A stretch of 64,000 nt of DNA from Inquilinus limosus DSM 16000. GTDB lineage: Bacteria; Pseudomonadota; Alphaproteobacteria; DSM-16000; Inquilinaceae. The position numbers were made by a program, and so were the translations under genes. A model generated the notes under the pieces. That model had not been told where the DNA came from, did no database searches, and was given only the letters and a program-made list of their open reading frames with translations. Each line of letters starts with the position of its first letter. Position 1 is the first letter of the stretch. Shown one piece after another: positions 27,843 to 37,537 of the stretch. The stretch spans positions 1 through 64,000 of the forward strand of contig NZ_KE383988.1 of the NCBI RefSeq assembly GCF_000423185.1. Direction: 5' to 3'.

Positions 27843-28958
27843 ATGACGCTGTTCACCTATCTGATCCCGTTCCTGGTCGTGCTGACCGTCCTCGTCTTCG
27901 TGCACGAGTTCGGCCACTACTGGGTCGCCCGCCGCAACGGCGTGCGGGTCGAGACCTTCTCGATCGGCTTCGGGCCGGAGCTGTTCGGCTTCAACGACCG
28001 GCACGGTACCCGCTGGAAGTTCAGCGTCGTCCCGCTCGGCGGCTATGTGAAGATGTTCGGCGACGCCGACGCGGCGTCGAGCCCGGCGACCGCGGCCCTG
28101 GACGGCATGACCGATGAGCAGCGGTCGGTGTCGTTCCACCACAAGCCGGTCGGCCAGCGCGCCGCCATCGCCGCCGCCGGGCCGATCGCGAATTTCCTGT
28201 TCTCGATCGTCGCGCTGTTCTTCCTGTTCCTGGTCGGCGGCCATCCCTTCCCGCCGGCGGTGGTGGGCGAGGTGTCGGCGGGCGGCGCCGCGGCCGAGGC
28301 CGGGATCCGGTCGGGGGACCGGATCACCAGCGTCGACGGCAACGCGGTCGACCGCTTCGCCGAACTCGGCGTCGCCATCCGCAACGGCAACGGCAAGGCC
28401 GTCACGCTCGGCGTCGAGCGCGACGGCGAGGCGTTGAGCTTCGACCTGACGCCGCGGCAGGAGACGGTGCCGACCACCGACGGCGGCACCGCGACGATCT
28501 GGCGGCTCGGCATCGCCGCCGACACCGGTCCCTACGGCATCGCCGAGGCGGCGCGGATGTCGGTCAGCGAGAGCTGGGCGATCGTGTCGATGACCGCCTC
28601 GGCGCTCGGCGAGATGGTCGCCGGCCAGCGCGGCACCGAGGATCTCGGCGGCCCGATCCGGATCGCCCAGATGTCGGGCGAGGTCTATCAGGTCGGCGTG
28701 GTGGCGCTGCTCTGGTTCATGGCCATCCTGTCGATCAATCTCGGCCTGATCAACCTGGTGCCGATCCCGATGCTCGACGGCGGCCATCTGCTGTTTTGCG
28801 CGATCGAGGCGATCCGCGGCCGTCCGCTCGGTGCACGAGCCCAAGAATACGGTTTCCGCCTTGGGCTTGCTTTGGTATTAACCCTGATGCTCTTCGCGAC
28901 CTGGAACGACCTGGTCCAACTCAAGGTTGTGGCCTTTTTCAAAGGCTTGGTGTCCTGA
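27843..28958 (+). CDS. rseP: RIP metalloprotease RseP
   Basis: Site-2 intramembrane zinc protease that releases envelope-stress sigma factors by cleaving their anti-sigma factors. 371 residues with about four membrane helices. The HEFGH zinc motif is at residues 21-25 within the first helix, one PDZ domain follows (VVGEVSAGGAAAEAGIRSGD region, about 140-210), and the third ligand is in NLVPIPMLDGGHL near residue 315. Many RseP proteins have two PDZ domains; here one clear one is seen. It sits between dxr and bamA as in most Proteobacteria. Confidence 0.95.
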   Translation: MTLFTYLIPFLVVLTVLVFVHEFGHYWVARRNGVRVETFSIGFGPELFGFNDRHGTRWKFSVVPLGGYVKMFGDADAASSPATAALDGMTDEQRSVSFHHKPVGQRAAIAAAGPIANFLFSIVALFFLFLVGGHPFPPAVVGEVSAGGAAAEAGIRSGDRITSVDGNAVDRFAELGVAIRNGNGKAVTLGVERDGEALSFDLTPRQETVPTTDGGTATIWRLGIAADTGPYGIAEAARMSVSESWAIVSMTASALGEMVAGQRGTEDLGGPIRIAQMSGEVYQVGVVALLWFMAILSINLGLINLVPIPMLDGGHLLFCAIEAIRGRPLGARAQEYGFRLGLALVLTLMLFATWNDLVQLKVVAFFKGLVS

Positions 28959-29109
28959 GCCGGGCCGTGTTACCGGATCGTGGCGGGGGAGACTCGCCGC
29001 GATCCGCTGCCGCTGGTGGTGGGGGCGGCGGTCGTTCGTCAAACCTCTCGCACCCGCTCGCTCGGGGACGGGAGGGCTGGGTGTGAGTTTGAGGGGAAAG
29101 CAGAAACCG

Positions 29110-31398
29110 ATGTCGACCGTGACCTCCCGACTCTGGCTCGCGGCCGTGGCGGCTGTTGCTCTTGGAACGGCGCCGATGGCCGCGCCGGCGCAGACCCGCG
29201 GCGGGACCGTCGCCGACGTCAAGGTCGAAGGGTCGCAGCGGATCGAGCCGGCCACGGTGATCTCCTACATGGCGATCAAGCCGGGCGACCCGTACAGCGA
29301 CCAGGGCGTGGACGAATCCGTCAAGAGCCTGTTCGCCACCGGCCTGTTCTCCAACGTCCAGATCCGGCGCGAGGGATCGAGCCTGGTGGTGACGGTCGAA
29401 GAGAACCCGATCATCAACGAGATCGCGTTCGAAGGGAACGACCGCTTCGACGACGCGCGGCTGACCTCGGAGATCGAGGAGCGCCCGCGGCAGGTGTACA
29501 CCCGCACCAAGGCGCAGAGCGACGCCGACCGCATCCAGCAGCTCTATCGCCGCAGCGGCCGCTTCGCGGTCGCGGTCGAACCGAAGATCATCCAGCTCGA
29601 CCAGAACCGCGTGAACCTGGTGTTCGAGATCCGGGAGGGCGACCTCGCCAGGATCGAGCGGATCAACTTCGTCGGCAACCGCGCCTTCTCCAACAGCGAG
29701 CTGCGCGACGAGATCCTGACCAAGGAGACCGAGTGGTGGAACATCCTGGCCACCAACGACACCTATGATCCGGATCGCCTCGCCGTCGACCAGGAGATGC
29801 TGCGCCGCTTCTACCTCAACCGCGGCTATGCGGATTTCCGTGTGGTCTCCGCGGTGTCGGAGCTGGCGCCGGACGGCGAGGGCTTCTTCATCACCTTCAC
29901 GGTCGATGAGGGCGAGCGCTACAAGTTCGGCAAGATCGACGTCAACAGCGCCCTGCCGGGCGTGACGCCGGAGGAGCTGCAGACCGTCATCGTCAGCCAT
30001 GAGGGGGACTGGTACTCCAGCAAGGCGGTCGAGGATTCGATCCAGGCCCTGACCACCTATCTGGGCGACCGGCAATACGCCTTCGTCGACATTCAGCCGC
30101 GGGTGCAGCGCAACCGCGACGAACAGCTGATCGCGATCACCTACGAGATCTCCGAAGGCCCGCGCGTCTTCGTCGAGCGGATCGACATCAGCGGCAACGT
30201 CCGCACCGCCGATGAGGTGATCCGCCGCGAGTTCGAGCTGGCCGAAGGCGACCCGTTCAACGCCTCGCGGCTGAAGAAGTCCGAGACCAACATCCGCAAC
30301 CTCGGCTTCTTCGGCAGGGTCGACATCAAGCCGACCCCGGGATCGGCCCCGGACCAGACGGTGATCCAGACCGCGGTGACCGAGCAGTCGACCGGCGAAC
30401 TGCAGCTCGGTGTCGGCTACTCGACCAGCGACGGTCCGCTCGGCAACGTCACGGTCCGCGAGCGCAACCTGCTCGGTCGCGGCCAAGACCTGCGGCTGTC
30501 GACCTCGCTCAGCGGCATCAGCTCGGAAATCGATCTGAGCTTCACCGAGCCGTATTTCCTCGGGCGGAACCTGGCGGCGGGCTTCGACCTGTTCCGCACC
30601 ACCCGCGACAACCAGAGCTTCAGCTCCTACGACGAGACCAATACCGGTTTCGCGCTGCGCATGGGCTATCCGCTGTCCGAGAACCTGCGGCAGACCCTGC
30701 GCTACCGCATGAACTACCGCCAGATCTCGGACGTCGACGACGACGCCTCGCGCTTCATCAAGGAGCAGGAGGGCAACACGCTGTCCTCCGCGGTGCAGCA
30801 GACGCTGACCTACGACCGGCTGGACAGCCGCATCAACCCGACCGACGGCTACCGGATCACCCTGTCGAACGAAGTCGCGGGCCTCGGCGGCGACGTGCAT
30901 TACTTCAAGACCCAGCTCAGCGCCGACTGGTACTATCCGGTCACCGAGTCCATGGTGCTGAACGTCGGCGGCCAGGTCGGCAACATCATCGGCCTCGGCG
31001 AGGATGTCCGGATCAACGACCGCTTCTTCCTGGGCGGCAATTCCTTCCGCGGCTTCCGGACCGGCGGTCTCGGCCCCCGCGACCTCGACTCCGAGGACAA
31101 GGACGCGTTGGGCGGCAACAACTTCGCCCTCGGCTCGGTCGAGCTCAGCTTCCCGCTCGGCCTGCCCAGCGAGTTCGCCCTGCAGGGCCATGCCTTCACC
31201 GATGTCGGCACGCTGTGGGGGACGGATGACACCGGCTCTGGCGTTGTCGACGACGCGGCGCTGCGCGCCTCGGCCGGCGTCGGCATCTCCTGGGCCTCGC
31301 CCTTCGGCCCGATCCGCCTCGACTATGCCTATCCCTTCGCCAAGCGGGACTACGACAAGCAGGAGCAGCTCCACATCAGCTTCGGCACACGCTTCTGA
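29110..31398 (+). CDS. bamA: Outer membrane protein assembly factor BamA
   Basis: Core of the BAM complex that folds beta-barrel proteins into the outer membrane. 762 residues. The signal peptide covers about 1-25 (ending AAPAQA-like APAQT), followed by five POTRA domains (KVEGSQRIEPATVISYM, IAFEGNDRFDDARL, INFVGNRAFSNSEL, FGKIDVNSALPGVT, IDISGNVRTADEVIRREF). The C-terminal 16-strand barrel has the loop-6 motif NSFRGFRTGG and GNNFALGSVELSFPLG. The protein ends in phenylalanine (HISFGTRF), the barrel signal. I start at 29110 with GAGGGGAAAG upstream. Confidence 0.97.
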   Translation: MSTVTSRLWLAAVAAVALGTAPMAAPAQTRGGTVADVKVEGSQRIEPATVISYMAIKPGDPYSDQGVDESVKSLFATGLFSNVQIRREGSSLVVTVEENPIINEIAFEGNDRFDDARLTSEIEERPRQVYTRTKAQSDADRIQQLYRRSGRFAVAVEPKIIQLDQNRVNLVFEIREGDLARIERINFVGNRAFSNSELRDEILTKETEWWNILATNDTYDPDRLAVDQEMLRRFYLNRGYADFRVVSAVSELAPDGEGFFITFTVDEGERYKFGKIDVNSALPGVTPEELQTVIVSHEGDWYSSKAVEDSIQALTTYLGDRQYAFVDIQPRVQRNRDEQLIAITYEISEGPRVFVERIDISGNVRTADEVIRREFELAEGDPFNASRLKKSETNIRNLGFFGRVDIKPTPGSAPDQTVIQTAVTEQSTGELQLGVGYSTSDGPLGNVTVRERNLLGRGQDLRLSTSLSGISSEIDLSFTEPYFLGRNLAAGFDLFRTTRDNQSFSSYDETNTGFALRMGYPLSENLRQTLRYRMNYRQISDVDDDASRFIKEQEGNTLSSAVQQTLTYDRLDSRINPTDGYRITLSNEVAGLGGDVHYFKTQLSADWYYPVTESMVLNVGGQVGNIIGLGEDVRINDRFFLGGNSFRGFRTGGLGPRDLDSEDKDALGGNNFALGSVELSFPLGLPSEFALQGHAFTDVGTLWGTDDTGSGVVDDAALRASAGVGISWASPFGPIRLDYAYPFAKRDYDKQEQLHISFGTRF

Positions 31399-31439
31399 TT
31401 GCTGCGGCGCCGGTCCGCTTCCGTGATCGCGCGGCATCC

Positions 31440-31465
31440 GCGGCGCCGGTGAGAGCCGGCGCCGC
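31440..31465 (+). terminator. Terminator after bamA
   Basis: GCGGCGCCGG (31440-31449) and CCGGCGCCGC (31456-31465) form a 10-bp stem with a TGAGAG loop, followed by TTTCGTTG. It separates bamA from the lpxD group. Confidence 0.8.
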
Positions 31466-31565
31466 TTTCGTTGATCAGCGCCTCGAGTTCACGCCCGGGG
31501 CGCGACCCCGGCTGGTGGACGGGCGTATGGCCGCCATCCGCCAGCCGTGAACAGAGAGAGCGCCC

Positions 31566-32588
31566 ATGCCCGATCCGCGATTCTTTCGCAGCGCCGGTCC
31601 GTTCCCGCTCGGCCGCCTGGCCGAGATCGCCGGCGCGACCCTGGCGCCCGGGGCTGACCCGGACCGGCCGATCGCCAGCGTCGCGCCGCTCGACACGGCC
31701 GGTCCCGACGACATCAGCTTCCTCGACAACCGCAAATATGTCGACGCCTTCGCCGCCAGCGGGGCGGGGGCCTGCGTGGTTGCGCCGGCCCTGGCCGACC
31801 GGGCGCCGGCCGACATGGCGCTGCTGCTGACGCCGAAGCCCTACAAGGGCTATGCGCTGATCGCCCAGGCCTTCTTCCCGGCGCCGGCGGCACGGCCCGG
31901 CATCGCCGCCTCCGCCGTCGTCGACGCGACCGCGGTGGTCGGCGAGGGGGTGGAGATCGCTCCCGGGGCCGTGATCGAGGCGGGGGCCGAGATCGGCGCG
32001 GGCTGCCGGATCGGCCCGAACGCCGTGATCGGCGAGGGCGTGGTGCTGGGCGAGCGCAGCGTCGTCGGGGCGGGGGCGTCGCTGAGCCATTGCCTGGTCG
32101 GCGCGCGGGTCACGATCTATCCCGGCGCCCGCATCGGCCAGGACGGCTTCGGCTTCGCCATGGATGCCGAGGGCCATGTCCGCCTGCCGCAGCTCGGCCG
32201 GGTCATCATCGAGGATGATGTCGAGATCGGCGCCAACTCCACCATCGACCGCGGTGCCGGCCCGGACACGGTGATCGGCCGGGGAGCGATGATTGATAAT
32301 CTGGTCCAGATCGGGCACAACGTGCAGGTCGGACGAGGCGCCGTCATCGTCGCGCAGGCAGGCGTGGCGGGGAGCACCAAGTTGGGCGATTTCGCCGTTC
32401 TGGCAGCCAAGGCTGGTGTCGCGGGCCATCTCACCATCGGTGCGGGGGCAAGGATCGCCGCGAATGCGGGGGTGATGCGCGACGTCGACCCCGGCGCGGA
32501 GGTGGTGGGTTCGCCCGCGATTCCGAAACGGCAGTTTTTCCGGCAGCAGGTCATGCTAGCGCGTCTAGCCGAAGGGAAGGGCGACTGA
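31566..32588 (+). CDS. lpxD: UDP-3-O-(3-hydroxyacyl)glucosamine N-acyltransferase
   Basis: Third step of lipid A synthesis: adds the second 3-hydroxyacyl chain to the amino group of the UDP sugar. 340 residues. The N-terminal uridine-binding domain ([18 protein letters not shown]) is followed by a left-handed beta-helix of hexapeptide repeats, with the catalytic histidine region [20 protein letters not shown]. It is followed by fabZ after one base. The usual skp/ompH gene between bamA and lpxD is absent. Confidence 0.97.
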   Translation: MPDPRFFRSAGPFPLGRLAEIAGATLAPGADPDRPIASVAPLDTAGPDDISFLDNRKYVDAFAASGAGACVVAPALADRAPADMALLLTPKPYKGYALIAQAFFPAPAARPGIAASAVVDATAVVGEGVEIAPGAVIEAGAEIGAGCRIGPNAVIGEGVVLGERSVVGAGASLSHCLVGARVTIYPGARIGQDGFGFAMDAEGHVRLPQLGRVIIEDDVEIGANSTIDRGAGPDTVIGRGAMIDNLVQIGHNVQVGRGAVIVAQAGVAGSTKLGDFAVLAAKAGVAGHLTIGAGARIAANAGVMRDVDPGAEVVGSPAIPKRQFFRQQVMLARLAEGKGD

Positions 32589-32589
32589 G

Positions 32590-33063
32590 ATGGACGGAGC
32601 CGCCAGCGACAAGAACAACGTGTCGCAGCTGGACATCCTCAAGATCATGGAGATGATCCCGCACCGCTATCCGATGATCCTGGTGGATCGCGTGGTCGAT
32701 GTGGTGCCGGACGAGAGTTGCACCGGGATCAAGAACGTCACCATCAACGAAGGTTTCTTCCAGGGCCACTTTCCCCGCTACCCGGTCATGCCGGGCGTGA
32801 TGATCGTCGAATCCATGGCGCAGACCGCGGCCGTGCTGGTGGTGGCGACGCTGGGCGAGGAGGCCAAGGGCAAGCTGGTCTATTTCATGACCGTCGACAG
32901 CGCCCGCTTCCGCCGTCCGGTGACGCCGGGCGACAGCCTGCGGGTCCATGTCCGCAAGCTGCAGCAGCGCCGCAACGTCTGGAAGTTCTCCGGCGAGGTG
33001 AAGGTCGACGGCACGCTGGTGGCGGAGGCCGAATTCGCCGCCATGATCATGGACGATCTATGA
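32590..33063 (+). CDS. fabZ: 3-hydroxyacyl-ACP dehydratase FabZ
   Basis: Dehydrates 3-hydroxyacyl-ACP in fatty-acid elongation and so competes with LpxA/LpxD for the same acyl donors. 157 residues, hot-dog fold. [11 protein letters not shown], the catalytic histidine in [16 protein letters not shown] and the glutamate in [10 protein letters not shown] are visible. ATG at 32590, one base after the lpxD stop; its own stop overlaps the lpxA start. Confidence 0.97.
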   Translation: MDGAASDKNNVSQLDILKIMEMIPHRYPMILVDRVVDVVPDESCTGIKNVTINEGFFQGHFPRYPVMPGVMIVESMAQTAAVLVVATLGEEAKGKLVYFMTVDSARFRRPVTPGDSLRVHVRKLQQRRNVWKFSGEVKVDGTLVAEAEFAAMIMDDL

Positions 33064-33869
33064 GTTCTGCTATCATTCACCCGATGGCCCTGGTCGACCC
33101 CGCGGCGAAGCTCGGGGACGGCGTCAGGATCGGTCCGTTCTGCACAGTCGGCCCCGAGGTCGAACTCGGCGACGAGGTCGAGCTGATCTCGCATGTCGTC
33201 GTCGCCGGCCGCACCAGCATCGGCCCGAAGACCAGGATCTTCCCCTTCGTCTCGCTCGGCCTGCCGCCGCAGGACCTGAAATTCGCCGGCGAAAAGTCGC
33301 AACTGATCATCGGCGCCAACAACGTCATCCGCGAGCACGTGACCATGAATCCGGGCACGCGCGGCGACAAGATGAAGACCGTGGTCGGCGACAACTGCAT
33401 GTTCATGGTGAACACGCATGTCGCGCACGACTGCATCCTCGGCAGCAACATCATCATGGCCAACAACGCCGTCCTGGCTGGCCATGTGACGATCGAGGAC
33501 CACGTCATCATCGGCGGCAACAGCGCCATCCACCAGCATATCCGCCTCGGCGCGCATTGCTTCATCGGCGGCATGACGCCGGTGCGCAACGACATCATCC
33601 CCTTCGGCCTGGCGATCGGCGAAACCGCGACGCTGAACGGGCTGAACCTGGTCGGGCTGAAGCGCCGCGGCTTCACCAAGCCGCAGATCCAGTCGCTGCT
33701 GGCCGCCTACCGCACGCTGTTCGACGGCGACGCCCAGTTCGCCGAGCGCGTCGAGGCCACGCGCGAGAAGTTCGGCGACAACGAGGTGGTGCAGCGCATC
33801 CTGGCCTTCATCGACGCCGATGCCGGCCGCAACGTGATGCAACCCGCCCGCCGACGGCATGCCGGATAA
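33060..33869 (+). CDS. lpxA: UDP-N-acetylglucosamine acyltransferase
   Basis: First committed step of lipid A synthesis: transfers a 3-hydroxyacyl chain to O-3 of UDP-GlcNAc. 269 residues. It is a left-handed beta-helix ([20 protein letters not shown]) with the catalytic histidine in [14 protein letters not shown], the block [14 protein letters not shown], and a C-terminal helical domain ([17 protein letters not shown]). The ATG at 33060 overlaps the fabZ TGA (ATGA). The last 11 bases overlap lpxI. Confidence 0.97.
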   Translation: MSSAIIHPMALVDPAAKLGDGVRIGPFCTVGPEVELGDEVELISHVVVAGRTSIGPKTRIFPFVSLGLPPQDLKFAGEKSQLIIGANNVIREHVTMNPGTRGDKMKTVVGDNCMFMVNTHVAHDCILGSNIIMANNAVLAGHVTIEDHVIIGGNSAIHQHIRLGAHCFIGGMTPVRNDIIPFGLAIGETATLNGLNLVGLKRRGFTKPQIQSLLAAYRTLFDGDAQFAERVEATREKFGDNEVVQRILAFIDADAGRNVMQPARRRHAG

Positions 33870-34686
33870 GCTCGGCATTCTTGCCGCCGCGGGCCCGCTG
33901 CCCGGGCGGCTGGTCGAGGCGTGCCGCCAGGCCGGGCGGGATTTCGTCGTCGTCGCCTATCGCGGCATGACCGACCCGGCCCTGGTCGAGGGCGATGGGA
34001 TTCCGCATTTCTGGACCCGGCTGGGCGCCGCCGGCCGCTGGATCGACGAGCTGAAGCGCCGGGGCGCCATGACCCTGTGCCCGGTCGGCAACATCCGCCG
34101 GCCGAGCCTGTTCGAGCTGATGCCGGACTTCAAGGCGGTTCGGATCCTCAGCCGCATCGGCTTCTCCTCGCTCGGCGACGATGCGCTGCTGACCGCGCTG
34201 CGCCGGGTGCTGCAGGATGAGGGATTCCACCTCGTCGCCCTGCACGAGGTGATCGACGACTTCCTGGCCAAGCCCGGCCTGCTGACCAGGGCGGCGCCGG
34301 ACGAGATGGCGCAGGCCGATATCGCCAAGGCGCGGGAGATCGCGCGTGAGATCGGCCGGCTCGACATCGGCCAGGGCGCGGTGGTGCAGCATGGCTACGT
34401 CCTGGCGGTCGAAGCGGCGGAGGGCACCGACGCGATGCTGCGCCGCTGCGGCCCGCTGGCCCGCCCCGGCCCGGGCGGCGTTCTGGTCAAGGCCAAGAAG
34501 CCGCAGCAGGATGTCCGGCTGGATCCGCCGACGATCGGCGTCACCACGGTCGAGCTCGCCGCCGCCGCAGGCCTCAGAGGCATCGTGGTCGAGGCCGGCG
34601 GCGCCATGATCATCGACGTCGAGGCGGTGCGGCAGGCGGCCGACCGGCATGGCCTTTTCGTGCTCTGCCTGGCGGAGGGCGAGTGA
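33859..34686 (+). CDS. lpxI: UDP-2,3-diacylglucosamine pyrophosphatase LpxI
   Basis: Hydrolyses UDP-2,3-diacylglucosamine to lipid X and UMP, the step done by LpxH in Escherichia coli. LpxI replaces it in alphaproteobacteria. 275 residues (former DUF1009). [53 protein letters not shown]-type block (QGAVVQHGYVLAVEAAEGTD) and GGAMIIDVE are characteristic. It overlaps lpxA by 11 bases and lpxB by one base. Confidence 0.95.
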   Translation: MPDKLGILAAAGPLPGRLVEACRQAGRDFVVVAYRGMTDPALVEGDGIPHFWTRLGAAGRWIDELKRRGAMTLCPVGNIRRPSLFELMPDFKAVRILSRIGFSSLGDDALLTALRRVLQDEGFHLVALHEVIDDFLAKPGLLTRAAPDEMAQADIAKAREIAREIGRLDIGQGAVVQHGYVLAVEAAEGTDAMLRRCGPLARPGPGGVLVKAKKPQQDVRLDPPTIGVTTVELAAAAGLRGIVVEAGGAMIIDVEAVRQAADRHGLFVLCLAEGE

Positions 34687-35873
34687 TGGCGCCTCACATC
34701 TTCCTGGTGGCGACCGAGCCCTCGGGCGACCTGATGGGCGCCAGCCTGATGACGGCGCTGAAGCGGCGCTGCGGCGACGGCGTGCGCTTCAGCGGCGTCG
34801 GCGGCGCCCGGATGGCGGCGGAAGGGCTGGAGAGCCTGTTCCCGCTGGCCGACATCGCGGTGATGGGCGCGGTCGAGCTGGTGCCGCAGCTGCCGCGGCT
34901 GTTCGACCGGATCCGCCGCACCGCCGAGGCGGCGCTGGCCGCGAAGCCGGATGCGATGGTGTCGATCGACGGCCTCGCCTTCAACGCCCGGGTGGCGGCG
35001 CGGCTGGCGGACCGGACCTTCCCGATCGTGCATTTCGTCGCGCCCAAGGTCTGGGCCTGGCGGCCGGGCCGGGCGCGCAAGCTGGCGAAGCTGGTCGACC
35101 ATTTGATGGTGCAGCTGCCCTTCGAGCCGCCCTGGTTCGAGCGTGAGGGGCTGGCCACCACCTATGTCGGCCATCCGATCATCGAGACAGCGGCGGGGCA
35201 GGGGGATGGCGCCCGCTTCCGCCAGACGCACCGCATCGCGCCGGAGGCCAAGCTGCTGACCGTTCTGCCCGGCAGCCGGCGCGGCGAGATCCAGCGGCTG
35301 CTGCCGGTCTTCGGCGAGACGGTGCGGGCGCTGGCTTCCCGGCATCCCGGGCTGCGCCTTGCGGTGCCCACGGTCGACACCGTGGCGGCGGCGGTGCGCG
35401 AGGCGGTCGGGTCCTGGCCCGGCGACCCGATCGTGATCGAGGGTGACGCCGAGAAATACGACGCTTTCGCCGCCAGCGATGCGGCGCTCGCCGCCTCTGG
35501 CACGGTGGCGCTGGAGCTGGGGCTGGCCCGGGTGCCGAGCGTGATCGCCTATCGCGTCAATCCGGTCTCGGCCTTCGTCGTCCGGCGCATGCTGACGACG
35601 AAATACGCCAACCTCGTCAACATCATGCTGGACCACCCGGCGGTGCCGGAGCTGCTGCAGGAGAACTGCACGGCGGAGAAGCTGACCGCCGCGGTCGACC
35701 GACTGCTGACCGATCCGGCGGTGGCGGCGGCGCAGCGCGCGGCCTATGACGAGGTGGCGAAGATGATGCTGCTGCCGGACGGCGCCGTGCCCGGCGACCG
35801 GGCGGCCCAGGTGGTCCTGGACGTGATCCGGCAGGGGCGACGGAGGCCCGGCGCCGGTCAGGAAAACAGATAG
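34686..35873 (+). CDS. lpxB: Lipid-A-disaccharide synthase
   Basis: Glycosyltransferase (GT19) that joins lipid X and UDP-2,3-diacylglucosamine into the lipid A disaccharide at the inner-membrane surface. 395 residues. VATEPSGDLMGASLM, FSGVGGARMAAEGL, HFVAPKVWAWRPGR, YVGHPIIE and LPGSRRGEIQRLLP are family motifs, and ASGTVALELGLARVPSVIAY follows. The ATG at 34686 shares its A with the lpxI TGA. Its 3' end overlaps tail-to-tail with a small minus-strand ORF. Confidence 0.97.
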   Translation: MAPHIFLVATEPSGDLMGASLMTALKRRCGDGVRFSGVGGARMAAEGLESLFPLADIAVMGAVELVPQLPRLFDRIRRTAEAALAAKPDAMVSIDGLAFNARVAARLADRTFPIVHFVAPKVWAWRPGRARKLAKLVDHLMVQLPFEPPWFEREGLATTYVGHPIIETAAGQGDGARFRQTHRIAPEAKLLTVLPGSRRGEIQRLLPVFGETVRALASRHPGLRLAVPTVDTVAAAVREAVGSWPGDPIVIEGDAEKYDAFAASDAALAASGTVALELGLARVPSVIAYRVNPVSAFVVRRMLTTKYANLVNIMLDHPAVPELLQENCTAEKLTAAVDRLLTDPAVAAAQRAAYDEVAKMMLLPDGAVPGDRAAQVVLDVIRQGRRRPGAGQENR

Positions 35874-36064
35874 GTCAGCAGCGCCGCCCCGGCGAGAACC
35901 ATGAGGATGGCGGCGGCGGAGCGGAGCACGGCACGCAGCGGGGGCCGATTCGAGTTCGCGGCCCGCGGCACCGGCCGCGGCATGGTCGAAATGCCGACCG
36001 GCCGGCCCGGGCGCCCCGTGGCGCGCGGGCCGGTGCGGTCGATCTGGGTGCCTCGATTAGCCAC
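35858..36064 (-). CDS. Possible small membrane protein coupled to gltA
   Basis: 68 residues: a basic, proline- and arginine-rich N-terminal part and one C-terminal hydrophobic helix ([19 protein letters not shown]), so a tail-anchored or single-pass small protein if real. It starts with GTG at 36064, overlapping the last codons of gltA (the GTGGCTAA junction), which suggests translational coupling. Its 3' end overlaps the end of lpxB on the other strand by 16 bases. Function unknown; the open frame could be chance in GC-rich DNA. Confidence 0.4.
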   Translation of the reverse strand: MANRGTQIDRTGPRATGRPGRPVGISTMPRPVPRAANSNRPPLRAVLRSAAAILMVLAGAALLTYLFS

Positions 36065-37373
36065 GCTCGCTCAGCGGAACGAAATCGCGCGGCGTGTGCC
36101 CGGTGAAGAGCTGGCGCGGCCGCCCGATCTTCTGGTGCGGGTCGCCGATCATCTCGGTCCACTGCGCGATCCAGCCGACGGTGCGCGCCACCGCGAACAG
36201 CACGGTGAACATGCTGGTCGGGAAGCCCATCGCCTTCAGGATGATGCCCGAGTAGAAGTCGACATTCGGATACAGCTTGCGCTCGACGAAGTACTCGTCC
36301 TCGAGCGCGATCTTCTCCAGCGCCATGGCGAGGTCGAGCAGCGGGTCCTTGATGCCGAGCTCGCCCAGCACCTCATAGCAGGTGGCGCGCATCACCTTGG
36401 CGCGCGGGTCGTAGTTCTTGTAGACGCGGTGGCCGAAGCCCATCAGCCGGAACGGATCGTCCTTATCCTTGGCCCGCTTGACGTATTCGCCGACGCGGTC
36501 CTTGGTGCCGATCTCGCCCAGCATCTTCAGCACCGCCTCGTTGGCGCCGCCATGGGCGGGACCCCACAGCGAGGCGATGCCGGCGGCGATGCAGGCGAAG
36601 GGGTTGGCGCCGCTGGAGCCGGCGAGGCGGACGGTCGAGGTCGAGGCGTTCTGCTCGTGATCGGCGTGCAGGATCAGGATCCGGTCCATGGCGCGGGCCA
36701 GGACCGGGTTGATCTTGTACTCTTCCGCCGGGACGGCGAAGGTCATGTACAGGAAGTTCTCCGCGAAGCTGAGGTCGTTCCGCGGATACATGAAGGGCTG
36801 GCCGATCGAGTACTTGTAGGCCATCGCGGCCAGGGTCGGCAGCTTGGCGATCAGCCGGTGCGACGCGACCTCGCGCTGGCGCGGATCATGGATGTCGGTC
36901 GAGTCGTGATAGAAGGCCGACAGCGCGCCGGTGACGCCGCACAGCACCGCCATCGGGTGGGCGTCGCGGCGGAAGCCGCGGTAGAAGTGGTGGATCTGCT
37001 CATGCACCATCGTGTGGCGGGTGATGGTGTGCTCGAACTCCGCCGCCTGGGCCGCATTCGGCAGCTCGCCATGGAGCAGGAGGTAGCAGACCTCGAGGAA
37101 GTTGCTCTTCTCCGCCAGGTCGTCGATGGCGTAGCCGCGGTGCAGCAGGATGCCTTCGTCGCCGTCGATGAAGGTGATCTGGCTGTCGCAGGAGCCGGTC
37201 GAGGTGAAGCCTGGGTCGTAGGTGAACATCCCGGTCTCCGCATACAGCTTGCGGATGTCGATGACGCTCGGGCCCATGGTCCCGTCGATCACGGGCAACT
37301 CCACCGACTTCCCGGTCGAGTTGTCGGTCAGCGTGACGGTCTTCTGCGCCACGGGGGTCTTCGTATCGGGCAT
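36057..37373 (-). CDS. gltA: Citrate synthase
   Basis: Condenses acetyl-CoA and oxaloacetate at the entry of the TCA cycle. 438 residues, type II hexameric form. The catalytic histidines are in [15 protein letters not shown] and [15 protein letters not shown], and the catalytic aspartate is in the C-terminal [19 protein letters not shown] block. The start is set at 37373 ([15 protein letters not shown]), which has AAGGA upstream; an in-frame ATG further out lacks a ribosome site. icd is also in the window but not adjacent. Confidence 0.97.
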   Translation of the reverse strand: MPDTKTPVAQKTVTLTDNSTGKSVELPVIDGTMGPSVIDIRKLYAETGMFTYDPGFTSTGSCDSQITFIDGDEGILLHRGYAIDDLAEKSNFLEVCYLLLHGELPNAAQAAEFEHTITRHTMVHEQIHHFYRGFRRDAHPMAVLCGVTGALSAFYHDSTDIHDPRQREVASHRLIAKLPTLAAMAYKYSIGQPFMYPRNDLSFAENFLYMTFAVPAEEYKINPVLARAMDRILILHADHEQNASTSTVRLAGSSGANPFACIAAGIASLWGPAHGGANEAVLKMLGEIGTKDRVGEYVKRAKDKDDPFRLMGFGHRVYKNYDPRAKVMRATCYEVLGELGIKDPLLDLAMALEKIALEDEYFVERKLYPNVDFYSGIILKAMGFPTSMFTVLFAVARTVGWIAQWTEMIGDPHQKIGRPRQLFTGHTPRDFVPLSERG

Positions 37374-37435
37374 GACGATGTCCTTGAGCGGGGGCTTCGT
37401 ACTGGAAACGCAGATCATCCGCTCCGTCGGTCGCG

Positions 37436-37464
37436 AGGATAGTCGGCCGGCGGAGCAAGATCAA
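37436..37464 (-). promoter_or_regulatory. gltA promoter
   Basis: On the minus strand TTGATC (37464-37459) is followed after exactly 17 bases by TATCCT (37441-37436). It predicts a start about 55 bases upstream of the gltA ATG. Confidence 0.65.
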
Positions 37465-37537
37465 CGCGACTTGGGTCCTCCCGACGACGGATTTCGATCG
37501 CCTGTTTTTTAGGCTCCTTCCGAATTGTGCAGCCAGA

